Positions 48,321 to 58,669 of a DNA stretch of 64,000 nt are shown in pieces. A model generated the notes under the pieces. The model was not told the DNA's origin and did not search any database. It saw only the letters and a list, made by a program, of their open reading frames with translations. Source of the DNA: Thiobacillus sp. UBA3361 (GTDB lineage Bacteria; Pseudomonadota; Gammaproteobacteria; Burkholderiales; Thiobacillaceae); NCBI GenBank assembly GCA_002360535.1, contig DEQR01000043.1:1-64000 (forward strand), read 5' to 3'. Within the stretch, counting starts at the first letter, position 1. Every line of letters starts with the position of its first letter. Both the position numbers and the translations under genes were made by a program.

Positions 48321-49574
48321 TCAAAGGTCGAAGGTGGGCAGCTTCTTGGCCACCGCCACGTTCTTCAGCGTGACGTACTTGGGCAGGCCGTTTTCGTAGG
48401 GCGGGTAGTCCTCGCCCTGGATCAGGCCGCTCAGGTAGGCGCGGCACTTGTCGGTGATGCCGAAGCCGTCCTCGCTGATGAAGTCGCGGGGCATGAATTT
48501 CTCCACGTTGGCCACGTCCTTTAGTTCGGCGGCGCCGATTTCCCACTTGTAGGGGGAGTCGGACAGGCGCACGACGGTCGGCATGACCGAGTTCTTGCCG
48601 GCCAGGGCCAGGTTGACGGCGGCCTGGCCCAGGGCGTAGGCCTGTTCCACGTCGGTCTTGGAGGCGATGTGGCGAGCGGCGCGTTGCAGGTAGTCGGCCA
48701 CGGCCCAGTGGAACTTGTGGCCCAGGGCGTCCTTGATCATGTTGGCCACCACCGGGGCGGCGCCGCCCAGTTGGGCATGGCCGAAGGCGTCGCGGGTGCC
48801 CTGTTCGGCGAGGAACTTGCCGTCGGGGTAGTGGCAGCCCTCGGACACCACCACGGTGCAGAAGCCGTGCTCTTTCACCTTGGCATCGACGGCGGCCAGG
48901 AACTTGGCCTGGTCGAATTCGATTTCCGGGAACAGGATCACCACCGGGATGCCCTGGTCGGCCACCAGGCCGCCGGCGGCGGCGATCCAGCCGGCGTGCC
49001 GGCCCATCACCTCGACCACGAAGATCTTGGTGGAGGTCTTGGCCATGGACTTCACGTCGAAGGAGGCTTCCAGCGTGGAGACGGCGATGTACTTGGCCAC
49101 GGAGCCGAAGCCGGGGCAGCAGTCGGTGATGGGCAGATCGTTGTCCACGGTCTTGGGCACGTGGATGGCCTGGATGGGATAGCCCATGGCCTCGGACAGC
49201 TGGCTCACCTTGAAACAGGTGTCGGCCGAGTCGCCGCCGCCGTTGTAGAAGAAGTAGCCGATGTTGTGGGCCTTGAACACCTCGATCAGGCGCTCATATT
49301 CACGCTTGTTGGCTTCCAGGCTCTTGAGCTTGAAGCGGCAGGAACCGAAGCCGCCGGAGGGGGTGACACGCAGGGCGGCGATGTCGGCGTCGCTTTCCTG
49401 GGTGGTGTCGATCAGGTCCTCGGTCAGGGCGCCGATGATGCCGTTGCGGCCGGCATAGACGGTGCCGATCTTGTCGGTGTGCTTGCGGGCGGTCTCGATG
49501 ACGCCGCAGGCGGAGGCGTTGATCACGGCGGTGACGCCGCCAGATTGGGCGTAGAAAGCGTTTTTCTTTTCCAT
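48321..49574 (-). CDS. pfp: Pyrophosphate--fructose 6-phosphate 1-phosphotransferase
   Basis: The 417-residue enzyme phosphorylates fructose 6-phosphate with PPi instead of ATP and works reversibly. The N-terminal YAQSGGVTAVINAS and the NGGGDSADT segment, with Gly-Asp in the position that favours PPi, mark the PPi-dependent group. VPKTVDNDLPITDCCPGFGS (20 residues) contains the catalytic TVDND, and MGRHAGWIAA follows. AGGAG lies nine bases before the ATG. It is flanked by adk and hppA on the same strand. In chemoautotrophs and methylotrophs Pfp often replaces ATP-dependent PfkA. Confidence 0.96.
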   Translation of the reverse strand: MEKKNAFYAQSGGVTAVINASACGVIETARKHTDKIGTVYAGRNGIIGALTEDLIDTTQESDADIAALRVTPSGGFGSCRFKLKSLEANKREYERLIEVFKAHNIGYFFYNGGGDSADTCFKVSQLSEAMGYPIQAIHVPKTVDNDLPITDCCPGFGSVAKYIAVSTLEASFDVKSMAKTSTKIFVVEVMGRHAGWIAAAGGLVADQGIPVVILFPEIEFDQAKFLAAVDAKVKEHGFCTVVVSEGCHYPDGKFLAEQGTRDAFGHAQLGGAAPVVANMIKDALGHKFHWAVADYLQRAARHIASKTDVEQAYALGQAAVNLALAGKNSVMPTVVRLSDSPYKWEIGAAELKDVANVEKFMPRDFISEDGFGITDKCRAYLSGLIQGEDYPPYENGLPKYVTLKNVAVAKKLPTFDL

Positions 49575-49609
49575 GACAGAAAGCTCCTAGATTTGGTATC
49601 CGGTTTACG

Positions 49610-49638
49610 GAAAAAACGCGGCACTGGGTCCGCGTTTC
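49610..49638 (-). terminator. Intrinsic terminator between 116-residue gene and pfp
   Basis: AAACGCGG (49614-49621) pairs with CCGCGTTT (49630-49637). On the minus strand the stem is followed by a TTTTTT run, giving a standard terminator. It should partly separate adk and the 116-residue gene from pfp. Confidence 0.8.
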
Positions 49639-49646
49639 GATTCAGA

Positions 49647-49997
49647 TCAGTTTAGGCCCAGTTCCTTGGCTCGCTCCCGTCCCAATTCCTCCTGCACCTT
49701 GAGCACCACGATCAGGCAGTCGCCCAGGTTGTCATACTCCTCCTGGCCGGTGCCGAAGCGGTCCTTGACCGAGTAGTAGAACATGGCCCGGTAATTGGCC
49801 GGCCCGGTCTTGGACACCACGAAGGCGCAGCCTTCTTCTTTCCAGAACAGGGCCGGGCAGGCGGTCAGCTCCCGGTCGGCGGGGGACAGGCGCACCTCGG
49901 TCTCCACCTCCTGCACCTCGACATCGTGCCCGAAGCGCTCCTTCAGCGTGGCGTGGGCCAGGGTCAGGTCGGCGGGGGTGAAACCGGGGATGCTCAT
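49647..49997 (-). CDS. Conserved hypothetical protein beside adk
   Basis: The 116-residue protein has no signal peptide or membrane helix. Recognisable stretches are an acidic N-terminal region (VEVQEVETEVRLS) and FRAMFYYSV-like NYRAMFYYSVKDRFGTGQEEY in the middle (quoted in part as NYRAMFYYSVKDRF). I do not recognise the family or a function. It begins 11 bases after the adk stop and ends at a terminator, so adk and this gene form a short transcript. Confidence 0.55.
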   Translation of the reverse strand: MSIPGFTPADLTLAHATLKERFGHDVEVQEVETEVRLSPADRELTACPALFWKEEGCAFVVSKTGPANYRAMFYYSVKDRFGTGQEEYDNLGDCLIVVLKVQEELGRERAKELGLN

Positions 49998-50008
49998 CGA
50001 TCGGGTGA

Positions 50009-50806
<798 letters not shown>

Positions 50807-50885
50807 TTATTAGAGCCTTTAAGAAATTTAATATTCACTCCGCCGAGCAGAGCAGTGGGACCAGGCGGGGTCGCCCCGGCGGTGC

Positions 50886-52082
50886 TCAGGCAATACCCGA
50901 AAAACCGGTGTACTCGTCCGCCCGGCCGTTCATCGCCTGGCCGTCGGCGTCCTGGCCCCGGAACTTGAACTTGACGTGGTAAGGATCGAGGGTGGCATCG
51001 CCCGAGTCATTCTGGCGGATGGCGAAGAATACCGTGGCGGTCCCCGTCTCCGCATCGTATTCCACCGAACTGGGATTGGCCGGCAGGGCGGCCTCGGTCG
51101 CCGGGACCGGCAGGTTGAAATTGTAGCCGTCCGCTTTGCCGGTATCCAGCGAGCGGCTGATCGACCAGTTGAGCACGTTCTCCACCGATTGTGCGTCCAT
51201 GCTCTTGCTGAACTGCAACACCATCGAGAAGGTGCGCTGGCTGCCCGGATCGGTCAGGTAATCTCCCAAGGCGGCCACCTGCGTGCGCGGCCCCAGGGTA
51301 TAGAGGAAGGTGCTGGTGGAATAGACAGCGACCATCTCCGGCGGTGTCTTCTGGGAAATGTAGCGGCTGAGGGTGGCCGCCAACTCCGGCGCCTTGGGCT
51401 CCAGGGTGGCCACCAGTTCACGGGCCTGGTCGAACTCGCCCTGGTCAACCAGCACGTAGCCCATCTCCTCGTAGCTGAACCAGAAATCGCGCTTGACATC
51501 GATGGCCCGCTGGAAGGCGCTGATGGCTTCGCTGGCCAACCCCTGGCGGGCATAGACCTGGCCCAGGCCGAAATCCGCGTCCGGCTTGCGCGGCGATTGT
51601 TCGCGCACCTTCAGGAACTGGCGTTCAGCCTCGTCATAGCGACCCAGTTCCATGAGCGTCTGACCCAGGGCATAACGGTGGGTGGTGCCGGGGTCGAGCT
51701 TGACGGCCTGGGCATAAGCGGCCTGCGCCGCCTCGTAATCCGCTTCCTCGTAATGGATGTTGCCCAGGGCGTAATGCGTGGCGGCCCGCTCCGGGGCGAG
51801 GCGCAGAGACTGCTGGAGGGTCTTAATGGCCGAAGCGATGTCCTTCTCGTCCAGGCTCAGATAGGACTTGGCCAGGTAGTCATAGGCATTGAGCGCGGTG
51901 TCCGAGCGGGGTGACGTGCCGATGGCCCGCTTGAAGACCGGGATGGCCTCCGCGTAGCGCTTCTCGGTGAACAGTTCCAGGGCCTTGGTCAGGCCGCGCT
52001 GGGCAAAGCTTTCCAACTGGGCGTTCTGCCCCGCCGAGGAAACGAACAAGCCACTCGCATCCAACGCATCCAGCACGCCCAC
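50886..52082 (-). CDS. Tetratricopeptide repeat protein
   Basis: The protein is 398 residues from the GTG at 52082, which has GGGGAG eight bases upstream; TTG at 52088 is possible. Residues about 25-240 hold around six TPR units (for example YAEAIPVFKRAI, YEAAQAAYAQAVKLDP, YDEAERQFLKV, ASEAISAFQRAI). The C-terminal 150 residues form a beta-rich region with FRGQDADGQAMNG that resembles no domain I know. There is no clear signal peptide. It follows kdsB on the same strand after 50 bases. A scaffold role is all that can be inferred. Confidence 0.75.
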   Translation of the reverse strand: MGVLDALDASGLFVSSAGQNAQLESFAQRGLTKALELFTEKRYAEAIPVFKRAIGTSPRSDTALNAYDYLAKSYLSLDEKDIASAIKTLQQSLRLAPERAATHYALGNIHYEEADYEAAQAAYAQAVKLDPGTTHRYALGQTLMELGRYDEAERQFLKVREQSPRKPDADFGLGQVYARQGLASEAISAFQRAIDVKRDFWFSYEEMGYVLVDQGEFDQARELVATLEPKAPELAATLSRYISQKTPPEMVAVYSTSTFLYTLGPRTQVAALGDYLTDPGSQRTFSMVLQFSKSMDAQSVENVLNWSISRSLDTGKADGYNFNLPVPATEAALPANPSSVEYDAETGTATVFFAIRQNDSGDATLDPYHVKFKFRGQDADGQAMNGRADEYTGFSGIA

Positions 52083-52132
52083 TGCCAAGACTCCCCTCAG
52101 CCGAAGTTCACACTATATATCGGGAAATCCGG

Positions 52133-52915
52133 CTATGGCTTGATGGCATATAGCGCCCGCACCTTCTCCAGGTCTTCCGGCGTGTCCACCCCCGGCGGGC
52201 TGGGCCGCGGCGTGGTCAGCACGGCGATACGGTACCCATGCCAGAGGGCGCGCAGCTGCTCCAGGGATTCGAAGATCTCCAAGGCCGGGCGCTCCAGGCT
52301 CGGATAAGCCTTCAGGAACCCGACCCGGTAGGCGTACAGGCCGACGTGGCGGAAAACGGGCAATCCATCGGGGAGGTCCGATCCCGCACCGCCACCCGTC
52401 CACGCATCCCGCGCCCAGGGGATGGGCGCGCGGGAAAAATACAGGGCGTAACCGTCCTTGTCGGTCACCAGCTTGACCACGTTGGGGTTGAAGACCTCGG
52501 CCGGATCGTGGATGGGGTGGCAGACGGTGGCCATGGCGGCCTGAGGGCGCCGATGCAGCAGCTCGGCAGTGGCGCGGATCAGGGCCGGGTCGATCAGCGG
52601 CTCGTCGCCCTGCACGTTCACCACTACCGCCTCGTCCGGCCAGCCCAGCCGCTCGGCCACCTCCGCCAGGCGATCGGTGCCGGATGCGCAGTCCGGCGAG
52701 GTCATGCACACGTCCACCCCCTCGGCTCGCGCCGCCTCGGCCACGTCCGGATGATCGGTGGCCACCCACACCCGAGCCGAGCCGCTTTGTCGCGCCCGCT
52801 CGGCCACACGGACCACCATGGGCTTGCCGGCGATGTCCGCCAGCGGCTTGCCGGGCAGACGGGTGGAGGCGTGGCGGGCGGGGATGACGACGAGAAATTC
52901 ACTGGCGGAGGACAT
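52133..52915 (-). CDS. kdsB: 3-deoxy-manno-octulosonate cytidylyltransferase
   Basis: The 260-residue cytosolic enzyme activates Kdo as CMP-Kdo for lipid A core synthesis. Signatures are [17 protein letters not shown] at the N-terminus, [22 protein letters not shown] and [13 protein letters not shown], with [12 protein letters not shown] later on. The protein is slightly longer than average but complete. It diverges from the U32-family gene. Confidence 0.96.
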   Translation of the reverse strand: MSSASEFLVVIPARHASTRLPGKPLADIAGKPMVVRVAERARQSGSARVWVATDHPDVAEAARAEGVDVCMTSPDCASGTDRLAEVAERLGWPDEAVVVNVQGDEPLIDPALIRATAELLHRRPQAAMATVCHPIHDPAEVFNPNVVKLVTDKDGYALYFSRAPIPWARDAWTGGGAGSDLPDGLPVFRHVGLYAYRVGFLKAYPSLERPALEIFESLEQLRALWHGYRIAVLTTPRPSPPGVDTPEDLEKVRALYAIKP

Positions 52916-53004
52916 GGGCTGACCCCTGGGTTGGACTGCCTGGGTTATATCGGAATGCCCGCCTGGGGCACAATGCCCGCTCGACCTCCGGCCTCATTCT
53001 CCCC

Positions 53005-54267
53005 TTGAACAAACCGCCCGAACTCCTCGCCCCCGCCGGCAGCCTGGCCATGCTGGATACCGCCTTCGCCTACGGCGCCACGGCGGTCTATGCCGGCCAG
53101 CCGCGCTATTCCCTGCGCGTGCGCAACAATGACTTCGGCAACCCGGGTGTGCTGGCCGAAGGCATCCGCCGTGCACACGCACTGGGTCACCCCTTCTATC
53201 TGGTGTCCAACATCTACTCCCACGGCGCCAAGCTCAAGACCTACCTCAAAGACATGCAGCCGGCCGTCGCGCTGAAGCCCGACGCCCTGATCATGTCCGA
53301 CCCGGGCCTGATCCTGCTGGCCCGGGAGACCTGGCCGCAGATGCCCATTCACCTCTCCGTGCAGGCCAACACGGTGAACAGCGCCGCGGTGCGCTTCTGG
53401 AAACAGGCCGGGGTGCGCCGGGTGATCCTGTCCCGGGAGTTGTCCCTGGACGAGATCGCCGCCATCCGCCAGGACAGTCCGGACACGGAACTGGAGGTAT
53501 TCGTCCACGGCGCCCTGTGCGTGGCCTATTCCGGCCGCTGCCTGCTGTCCGGCTACTTCAACCGGCGCGACCCCAACCAGGGCGCCTGCACCAACGCCTG
53601 CCGCTGGGACTACCACCTGAAGCCCGCCCGCGATGACGGGGCCGGCGACCTGTGGCTGCTGGAGGAGGCCGAACGCCGGCAGGGCAGCTACATGCCCATG
53701 GAGGAGGACGAGCACGGCACCTACATCCTCAACTCCAAGGACTTGAGGGCCATCGAGCACGTGCACCGTCTGGTGGAGATCGGCATCGACTCCCTGAAGA
53801 TCGAGGGACGCACCAAGTCGGCCTACTACGTGGCCCGCACCTGCCTGGCCTACCGCCGGGCCATGGACGACGCCGTCGCCGGCCGGCCCCTGGACCCGCG
53901 CCTGCTGGGCCAACTGGAGAGCCTGGCCAATCGGGGCTACACGGACGGCTTCTACCAGCGCCACCACGACGCCGAATACCAGAACTACCTGCGCGGCGCC
54001 TCGGAATCGGGCCGGGCCCTGTACGTGGGCGACATTGTCGGCCACGACCCGGCGCGGGGGATGGTGGAATTCGTGGCCAGGAACAAGCTCACGGCGGGCG
54101 ACCGGGTGGAGCTGGTGCAACCCGGCGGGGTGAGGGAGACGATCATCGAACGCATCGAAGACGCGGCCGGCCAGCCGCTGAGGGGGGTGCCGGGCAGCGG
54201 CCACCGGGCCTGGATCGGCCTGCCGGCGGACTCGGTGGGGGCCTTCGTCGCCCGGCTGCTGGATTGA
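53005..54267 (+). CDS. trhP: U32 family protein, TrhP/YegQ-type tRNA hydroxylation factor
   Basis: The 420-residue protein begins PELLAPAGSLAMLDTAFAYG and has the U32 signature VFVHGALCVAYSGRCLLSGYF (quoted in part as VHGALCVAYSGRCLLSGYF) followed by GACTNACRW, whose cysteines bind an iron-sulfur cluster. The layout and GRTKSAYYVA match YegQ, now TrhP, which helps make 5-hydroxyuridine at tRNA position 34 using prephenate. It is annotated as a peptidase in older work. The start is a TTG at 53005 without a strong ribosome-binding site. Confidence 0.85.
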   Translation: MNKPPELLAPAGSLAMLDTAFAYGATAVYAGQPRYSLRVRNNDFGNPGVLAEGIRRAHALGHPFYLVSNIYSHGAKLKTYLKDMQPAVALKPDALIMSDPGLILLARETWPQMPIHLSVQANTVNSAAVRFWKQAGVRRVILSRELSLDEIAAIRQDSPDTELEVFVHGALCVAYSGRCLLSGYFNRRDPNQGACTNACRWDYHLKPARDDGAGDLWLLEEAERRQGSYMPMEEDEHGTYILNSKDLRAIEHVHRLVEIGIDSLKIEGRTKSAYYVARTCLAYRRAMDDAVAGRPLDPRLLGQLESLANRGYTDGFYQRHHDAEYQNYLRGASESGRALYVGDIVGHDPARGMVEFVARNKLTAGDRVELVQPGGVRETIIERIEDAAGQPLRGVPGSGHRAWIGLPADSVGAFVARLLD

Positions 54268-54424
54268 CCATAGCCCCCTGCATGCATGCTGGGATAAGGC
54301 GTTTGCCAATACCGGCCCACGCTTCGATTCATTCACGACGTGCCCACGCCACTCGTGCGGAGTATGCTCTCCCCTGGACGCAAGCCTGGCGTGCGTACCA
54401 TTCCAAGTAATCAGGGAGAAATAG

Positions 54425-55144
54425 ATGAACAAGCTCATTCAGGGTCTCGCCCTGCTTATCGCCGGCGCAGCTGGCACAAACACCCATGCCGCTATCATCA
54501 TTTCAGAAGCCGCACCATGGAGCAGCGAATACTCTCCCATCGGTGCCGACTGGTTCGAACTCACCAACACCGGGGCCTCCGCCGTGGACATTACCGGCTG
54601 GCGCATGGATGACGGCTCCGCCTCCTTTGCCGCCTCCGTGGCCCTGACCGGCGTGACCACCATCCCGGCCGGCCAGTCGGTGATCTTCATCGAAGGGGAC
54701 GGCAGCATCAATGCCAGCTTCATCGACAACTGGTTCGGCAACCATCCACAAGCGAAAATTCTCTACGAAAACGGAGACACCATTTTTGCGCCTGCCGAAC
54801 TGCTCATCGGCAACTATGACGGGAGCAATGTCGATCTGAGCATCCATGGCGACGGCATCAACATCTACGACGCGAATGGTGGCCTCCAGGCAACTGTTTC
54901 ATTCGGCCAGTCGGCCATGGGTTACACCTTCGACTACGATTCGTGCACAACAGGGACAATCCCAAGGCTCAGTGTTCACTGGGTGTGTGGGGCATTCGCT
55001 GCGATCAACAGCCCCGTTCTCGAGGTCGGCTCTCCGGGAAACATAGCACCCGTTCCCGAACCCGAGACCTACGTCCTGATGCTGGCTGGACTGGGCATAG
55101 TGAGCTTCGCTGCCAAGCGGCGGAAGCTGGCCACCCGCACCTGA
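54425..55144 (+). CDS. PEP-CTERM exported protein with lamin-tail-like domain
   Basis: The 239-residue product has a signal peptide ending THA. The mature N-terminal part (IIISEAAPWSSE, DWFELTNTGASAVDITGW) is a lamin-tail (LTD) domain, a beta fold often found on secreted enzymes but here alone. The C-terminus is a PEP-CTERM sorting signal: VPEPETYVLMLAGLG, a hydrophobic helix and the basic end KRRK. PEP-CTERM proteins are cut by exosortase in bacteria that make exopolysaccharide. AGGGAG precedes the ATG, and a terminator follows. No exosortase gene is in the window. Confidence 0.88.
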   Translation: MNKLIQGLALLIAGAAGTNTHAAIIISEAAPWSSEYSPIGADWFELTNTGASAVDITGWRMDDGSASFAASVALTGVTTIPAGQSVIFIEGDGSINASFIDNWFGNHPQAKILYENGDTIFAPAELLIGNYDGSNVDLSIHGDGINIYDANGGLQATVSFGQSAMGYTFDYDSCTTGTIPRLSVHWVCGAFAAINSPVLEVGSPGNIAPVPEPETYVLMLAGLGIVSFAAKRRKLATRT

Positions 55145-55162
55145 AGCCCTCCTGAAGCGGGT

Positions 55163-55190
55163 GAAGGGCCGACCACTCCGGCCCTTTTTC
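55163..55190 (+). terminator. Intrinsic terminator after PEP-CTERM gene
   Basis: AAGGGCCG and CGGCCCTT pair around ACCACTC, followed by a T-run. It lies about 20 bases after the stop codon. Confidence 0.82.
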
Positions 55191-55242
55191 ACTATCGGCA
55201 TGGGTTTCGGGCTTGATACGATCAGCCGCACACCAGCGCCCC

Positions 55243-56448
55243 ATGACCGACCGCCGTCTCCTCTACGCCGCCACCTTTCTGCGCGCCCTGGCCACCGGCC
55301 TGATGGGGGTGCTGCTGGGCCTGTACCTGGCGCGGCTGGCCTTCACTCCCGGCGAGATCGGCCTGACGGTGAGCGCCGGCCTGGCAGGCGCCACCCTAGC
55401 GGTGCTGGCGGCCATGCGCCTGGCGGACCGCCTGGGGCGCCGGCGCATGCTCGTCGCCCTGGCCCTGCTGACCGCGGGTGGCGGCCTGGGCGCCATGTTC
55501 CTCGGCAGCCTGGGTGCCCTGCTGGCGGTGGCCTTCCTGGGCATGATCAACGGCCAGGGCCGCGACCGGGGCGCGGCCCTGGTGCTGGAAACGGCCATTC
55601 TGCCGGCCACCACCACCGACCGGGAGCGCACCCAGGCCTTCGCCTGGTACAACCTGTTGCAGGATTTCGGCCACGGCCTGGGCGCCCTGCTGGCCGCCGC
55701 GCCGGAGTGGCTCGCGCGCGGTCTGGACGTGCCGGACCTGGCCGCGTTCCAGGGCATGCTGCTGTTCTATGCCCTGCTCTGCCTGATCCAGGCTTTCCTG
55801 GCCCGGCGGCTGTCCCCCGCCGTGGAAGCAGCGGAACACTCCCACCCCACGCCAGTCTCGCCGGAGAGCCGCCGCCGGCTGACCCGCATCTCCGCCCTGT
55901 TCGCCGTGGACGCCCTCGCCGGCGGCTTCCTGGGCTCGGCCCTGCTGGCCTATTTCTTCCACACCCGTTTCGGCGCCTCGGACACCGCCATCGCCGCCCT
56001 GTTCGTGGGGGCCCGCGTGCTGAACGCGGCCTCCCATCTGGGCGCGGCCTGGCTGGCCGGACGCATCGGCCTGGTGAACACCATGGTGTTCACCCACATC
56101 CCCTCCAGCCTGCTGCTGATGACCGTGGCCGTCGCCCCGGACTTCGCCACTGCCGCCCTGCTCTTCCTGCTCCGGGAGGGCCTGGTGGAGATGGATGTGC
56201 CCACCCGCCAGTCCTACGTCATGGCCATGGTCAGACCGGAGGAGCGCACCTTCGCCTCGGGGGTCACCCATCTGGTGCGCCTGGGTGGCTGGGCGGTGGG
56301 GCCGGCCTTTGCCGGATTGGTGATGCAGTTCGTCGGCCTGGGCTCGCCGCTGATCGTCGGGGCGGCCATGAAGATCGCCTACGACGGCGCCCTGTGGCGG
56401 GCCTTCAGGTCGATCAGGCCGCCCGAGGAGCGGCAGTATCAGGCTTGA
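55243..56448 (+). CDS. MFS transporter
   Basis: The 401-residue protein has about 12 membrane helices in two halves separated by a cytoplasmic loop near residues 190-220. The ADRLGRRRML stretch between helices 2 and 3 is the MFS motif A. The substrate cannot be told. The ATG at 55243 starts at the first helix and gives a typical N-terminus (MTDRRLLYAATFLRAL); the frame is open to 55213 without support. The neighbours do not suggest a substrate. Confidence 0.85.
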   Translation: MTDRRLLYAATFLRALATGLMGVLLGLYLARLAFTPGEIGLTVSAGLAGATLAVLAAMRLADRLGRRRMLVALALLTAGGGLGAMFLGSLGALLAVAFLGMINGQGRDRGAALVLETAILPATTTDRERTQAFAWYNLLQDFGHGLGALLAAAPEWLARGLDVPDLAAFQGMLLFYALLCLIQAFLARRLSPAVEAAEHSHPTPVSPESRRRLTRISALFAVDALAGGFLGSALLAYFFHTRFGASDTAIAALFVGARVLNAASHLGAAWLAGRIGLVNTMVFTHIPSSLLLMTVAVAPDFATAALLFLLREGLVEMDVPTRQSYVMAMVRPEERTFASGVTHLVRLGGWAVGPAFAGLVMQFVGLGSPLIVGAAMKIAYDGALWRAFRSIRPPEERQYQA

Positions 56449-56547
56449 GCCGACGAGAGGCCGCCGGATAGCCTCGCTCGCCAGTCAAGTTTGTCGCGCA
56501 TCGGCCGCTATTGGGGGATGGGATGCCTCCCGGGACCCTCCTCCTTC

Positions 56548-57804
56548 ATGGCCAAACACGCGGTTCAGTCCGCCCGCTCCGCCCGCCGGCACGGCTGGCT
56601 GATGCCCGAATCACAGCGCCTGAACCGCCTGATTCTGGCCGGCTTCGCCCTGCTGCTCACCCTCATGGTGGGGTGGGGGGTGCACACCCTGTGGCATATT
56701 CAGCAGCTGGCCGACCAGATGGACCAGCTGGTGCAGGTGCGCAACCTGAAGATCCAGCTGGCGACCGACCTGCAGGAGGCGTCCTACAACCGCCACAACA
56801 GCCTGGTCTATCAGACGCTGCTGAGCGACCCCTTTGAACGCGACGAGATGTACCAGCAGTTCACCCGCTGGGGCTACCTGGTCGGCAAGGCCCGCAATGC
56901 GCTGAAGCGGCTCGACCTCGATGAGCATGAACTCGGAAACGTCCGGCAACAGGACAGCCTGATCGACAAGATCGTGGTGTTGCACGAGGAGATCAGCGAC
57001 CTGGCTGCCAGCGGCAACCTGGAGCAGGCACGCGCACTGCTGACCGAGCAACTGCGGCCCCTGAACCTCGGCTTCATCGATACCGTTGAGGCCCTGCGCC
57101 GCTACGAGCGCGACCACATCTCCCGCGAACTGCGCCTGGCCCGCACGTCGGCCCGCAAGGCCGTCATGGTCAGCATCGGCCTGGGCGGCATCCTGCTGGC
57201 CCTGGCCGGGGCCATCGCCTATTTCACCCATCGCCAGTTCCGCACCTACGCCGGCACCCTCAACGAACAGGTACAACTGCTGGAGGCGGTCGGACGTTCC
57301 CTGGAACACCAAGCCACCCACGACTGCCTGACCGGCGTGGCCAACCGGACGCTGTTCAACCAGCGCCTGGAGGAGGAACTGGCACGGGCGCGGGACGAAA
57401 ACCGCGCCATCATGCTGATCTATCTGGACCTGGACGACTTCAAGCCGGTCAACGACCGCCACGGCCATGCCATGGGCGACGCCCTGCTGCAGGCGGTGGC
57501 CCAGAGGCTGAGAAACACGGTGGGCGAAAACGACATCGTGGCGCGACTCGGCGGAGACGAATTCGCGGTGCTCTTCACCCATCCGGGCGATGCGGAACAG
57601 CAGGCGGCCCTATGCGCCAGGCTGGAGCAGGCGGTCTGCCAGCCGGTCTATATGGTGGGTGGGCTCAGTCTGACACCGGGCTGCAGCATCGGCCGGGCCG
57701 TCTATCCCCGCGACGGCGGCAGCGTGCAGGAGCTGATCCATGCCGCCGACACCGACATGTACCAGGTCAAGCTGGCCCGCAAGACCGAGAACCGCGCCGC
57801 CTGA
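56548..57804 (+). CDS. Membrane-bound GGDEF diguanylate cyclase
   Basis: The protein is 418 residues from the ATG at 56548; starts at 56491 and 56602 are also possible and no ribosome-binding site decides. Two membrane helices (about residues 31-51 and 208-228) flank a periplasmic helical bundle like the 4HB sensor domain. The GGDEF domain (about 255-418) is intact: YLDLDDFKPVNDRHGH and RLGGDEFAVL. The RxxD inhibitory site is absent (GEND in its place). It should make c-di-GMP, the signal read by YcgR-type proteins. Its stop abuts that of the convergent SDR gene. Confidence 0.9.
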   Translation: MAKHAVQSARSARRHGWLMPESQRLNRLILAGFALLLTLMVGWGVHTLWHIQQLADQMDQLVQVRNLKIQLATDLQEASYNRHNSLVYQTLLSDPFERDEMYQQFTRWGYLVGKARNALKRLDLDEHELGNVRQQDSLIDKIVVLHEEISDLAASGNLEQARALLTEQLRPLNLGFIDTVEALRRYERDHISRELRLARTSARKAVMVSIGLGGILLALAGAIAYFTHRQFRTYAGTLNEQVQLLEAVGRSLEHQATHDCLTGVANRTLFNQRLEEELARARDENRAIMLIYLDLDDFKPVNDRHGHAMGDALLQAVAQRLRNTVGENDIVARLGGDEFAVLFTHPGDAEQQAALCARLEQAVCQPVYMVGGLSLTPGCSIGRAVYPRDGGSVQELIHAADTDMYQVKLARKTENRAA

Positions 57805-58653
57805 TCAGCGCCGCCCACCCCCCGAGGCCCGCGCCAGGACACGGTCCATGGCCCGTACCGACAGCAGCCTCTTCAGCCACCAGAAAGCCACCGCCGGCAA
57901 GGTGACCGGATAGCGCGGCCGCGGACGACGGCTGTCCAGGGCATGCACCAGTCTTTCTACCACCGCCCCGGCGGGCAGGGTGAAAGGGGCGGCGGGGCCG
58001 GGCTTTTCCAGTCGCGCCAGCTGGGCTTCGTATTGCGCCCGATGCACGCTCTGCCGCCAATCCACATGGCGCAGGAAATGGGGCACGCAGTTTTCCCGGA
58101 AGCGGGTGGTGATGGGGCCCGGCTCGATCAGACTGACCCGGATGCCCGACGGCGCCAGCTCCATGCGCAGGGTGTCGGCCAGCCCCTCCAGGGCGAACTT
58201 GGCCGCCACATAGGCCCCCCGGTAGGGAAAGGCCGCATAGCCCAGCACCGAACTGTTGAACACGATGCGGCCGTGTCCCTGGCGGCGCATGACGGGGATC
58301 ACGAGGTTGGTCAACTCCGCAGCGCCGAACACCAGGGTCTCGAACTGCTCCCGCAGGGCGGCGCGGGGCAGGTCCTCCACCGCGCCCACCTGGCCGTAAC
58401 CGCCGTTGTTGAACAGGGCGTCCAGGCGGCCGTCGGCGCGTGCCAGCACCTCGGCCACGGCGGCCTGGATGCTGGCGGAATCGTCCAGGTCCAGGGGCAG
58501 GCTCTCCAGGCCCTCGGCTTGCAGGCGGGCCACGTCATCGGTTTTGCGCGCCGTGGCGAACACCCGCCAGCCACGGGCCTGAAGGGCATGGGCGGCGGCG
58601 TGGCCGATGCCGCTGGAACAACCGGTGATCAGGACGGCGCGGTCAGGGACCAT
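57805..58653 (-). CDS. Short-chain dehydrogenase/reductase
   Basis: The 282-residue protein has the NAD(P)-binding TGCSSGIG, the NNGGYG motif and the catalytic Ser and Tyr-xxx-Lys in NSSVLGYAAFPYRGAYVAAK (20 residues), all classical SDR features. The substrate is unknown. It has no membrane helix at the start but a hydrophobic stretch near residue 260. The ATG at 58653 gives the usual N-terminus; the frame is open further upstream through the REP-like element. It follows the RND permease on the same strand. Confidence 0.87.
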   Translation of the reverse strand: MVPDRAVLITGCSSGIGHAAAHALQARGWRVFATARKTDDVARLQAEGLESLPLDLDDSASIQAAVAEVLARADGRLDALFNNGGYGQVGAVEDLPRAALREQFETLVFGAAELTNLVIPVMRRQGHGRIVFNSSVLGYAAFPYRGAYVAAKFALEGLADTLRMELAPSGIRVSLIEPGPITTRFRENCVPHFLRHVDWRQSVHRAQYEAQLARLEKPGPAAPFTLPAGAVVERLVHALDSRRPRPRYPVTLPAVAFWWLKRLLSVRAMDRVLARASGGGRR

Positions 58654-58669
58654 GGCGGAGGACGCATCT

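Noticed and set aside
54365..54415. GACGCAAGCC stretch before the PEP-CTERM gene, like part of a GEMM c-di-GMP riboswitch
   Set aside because: The required GCAAACC partner and the pairing of both arms are missing; only a short fragment matches.
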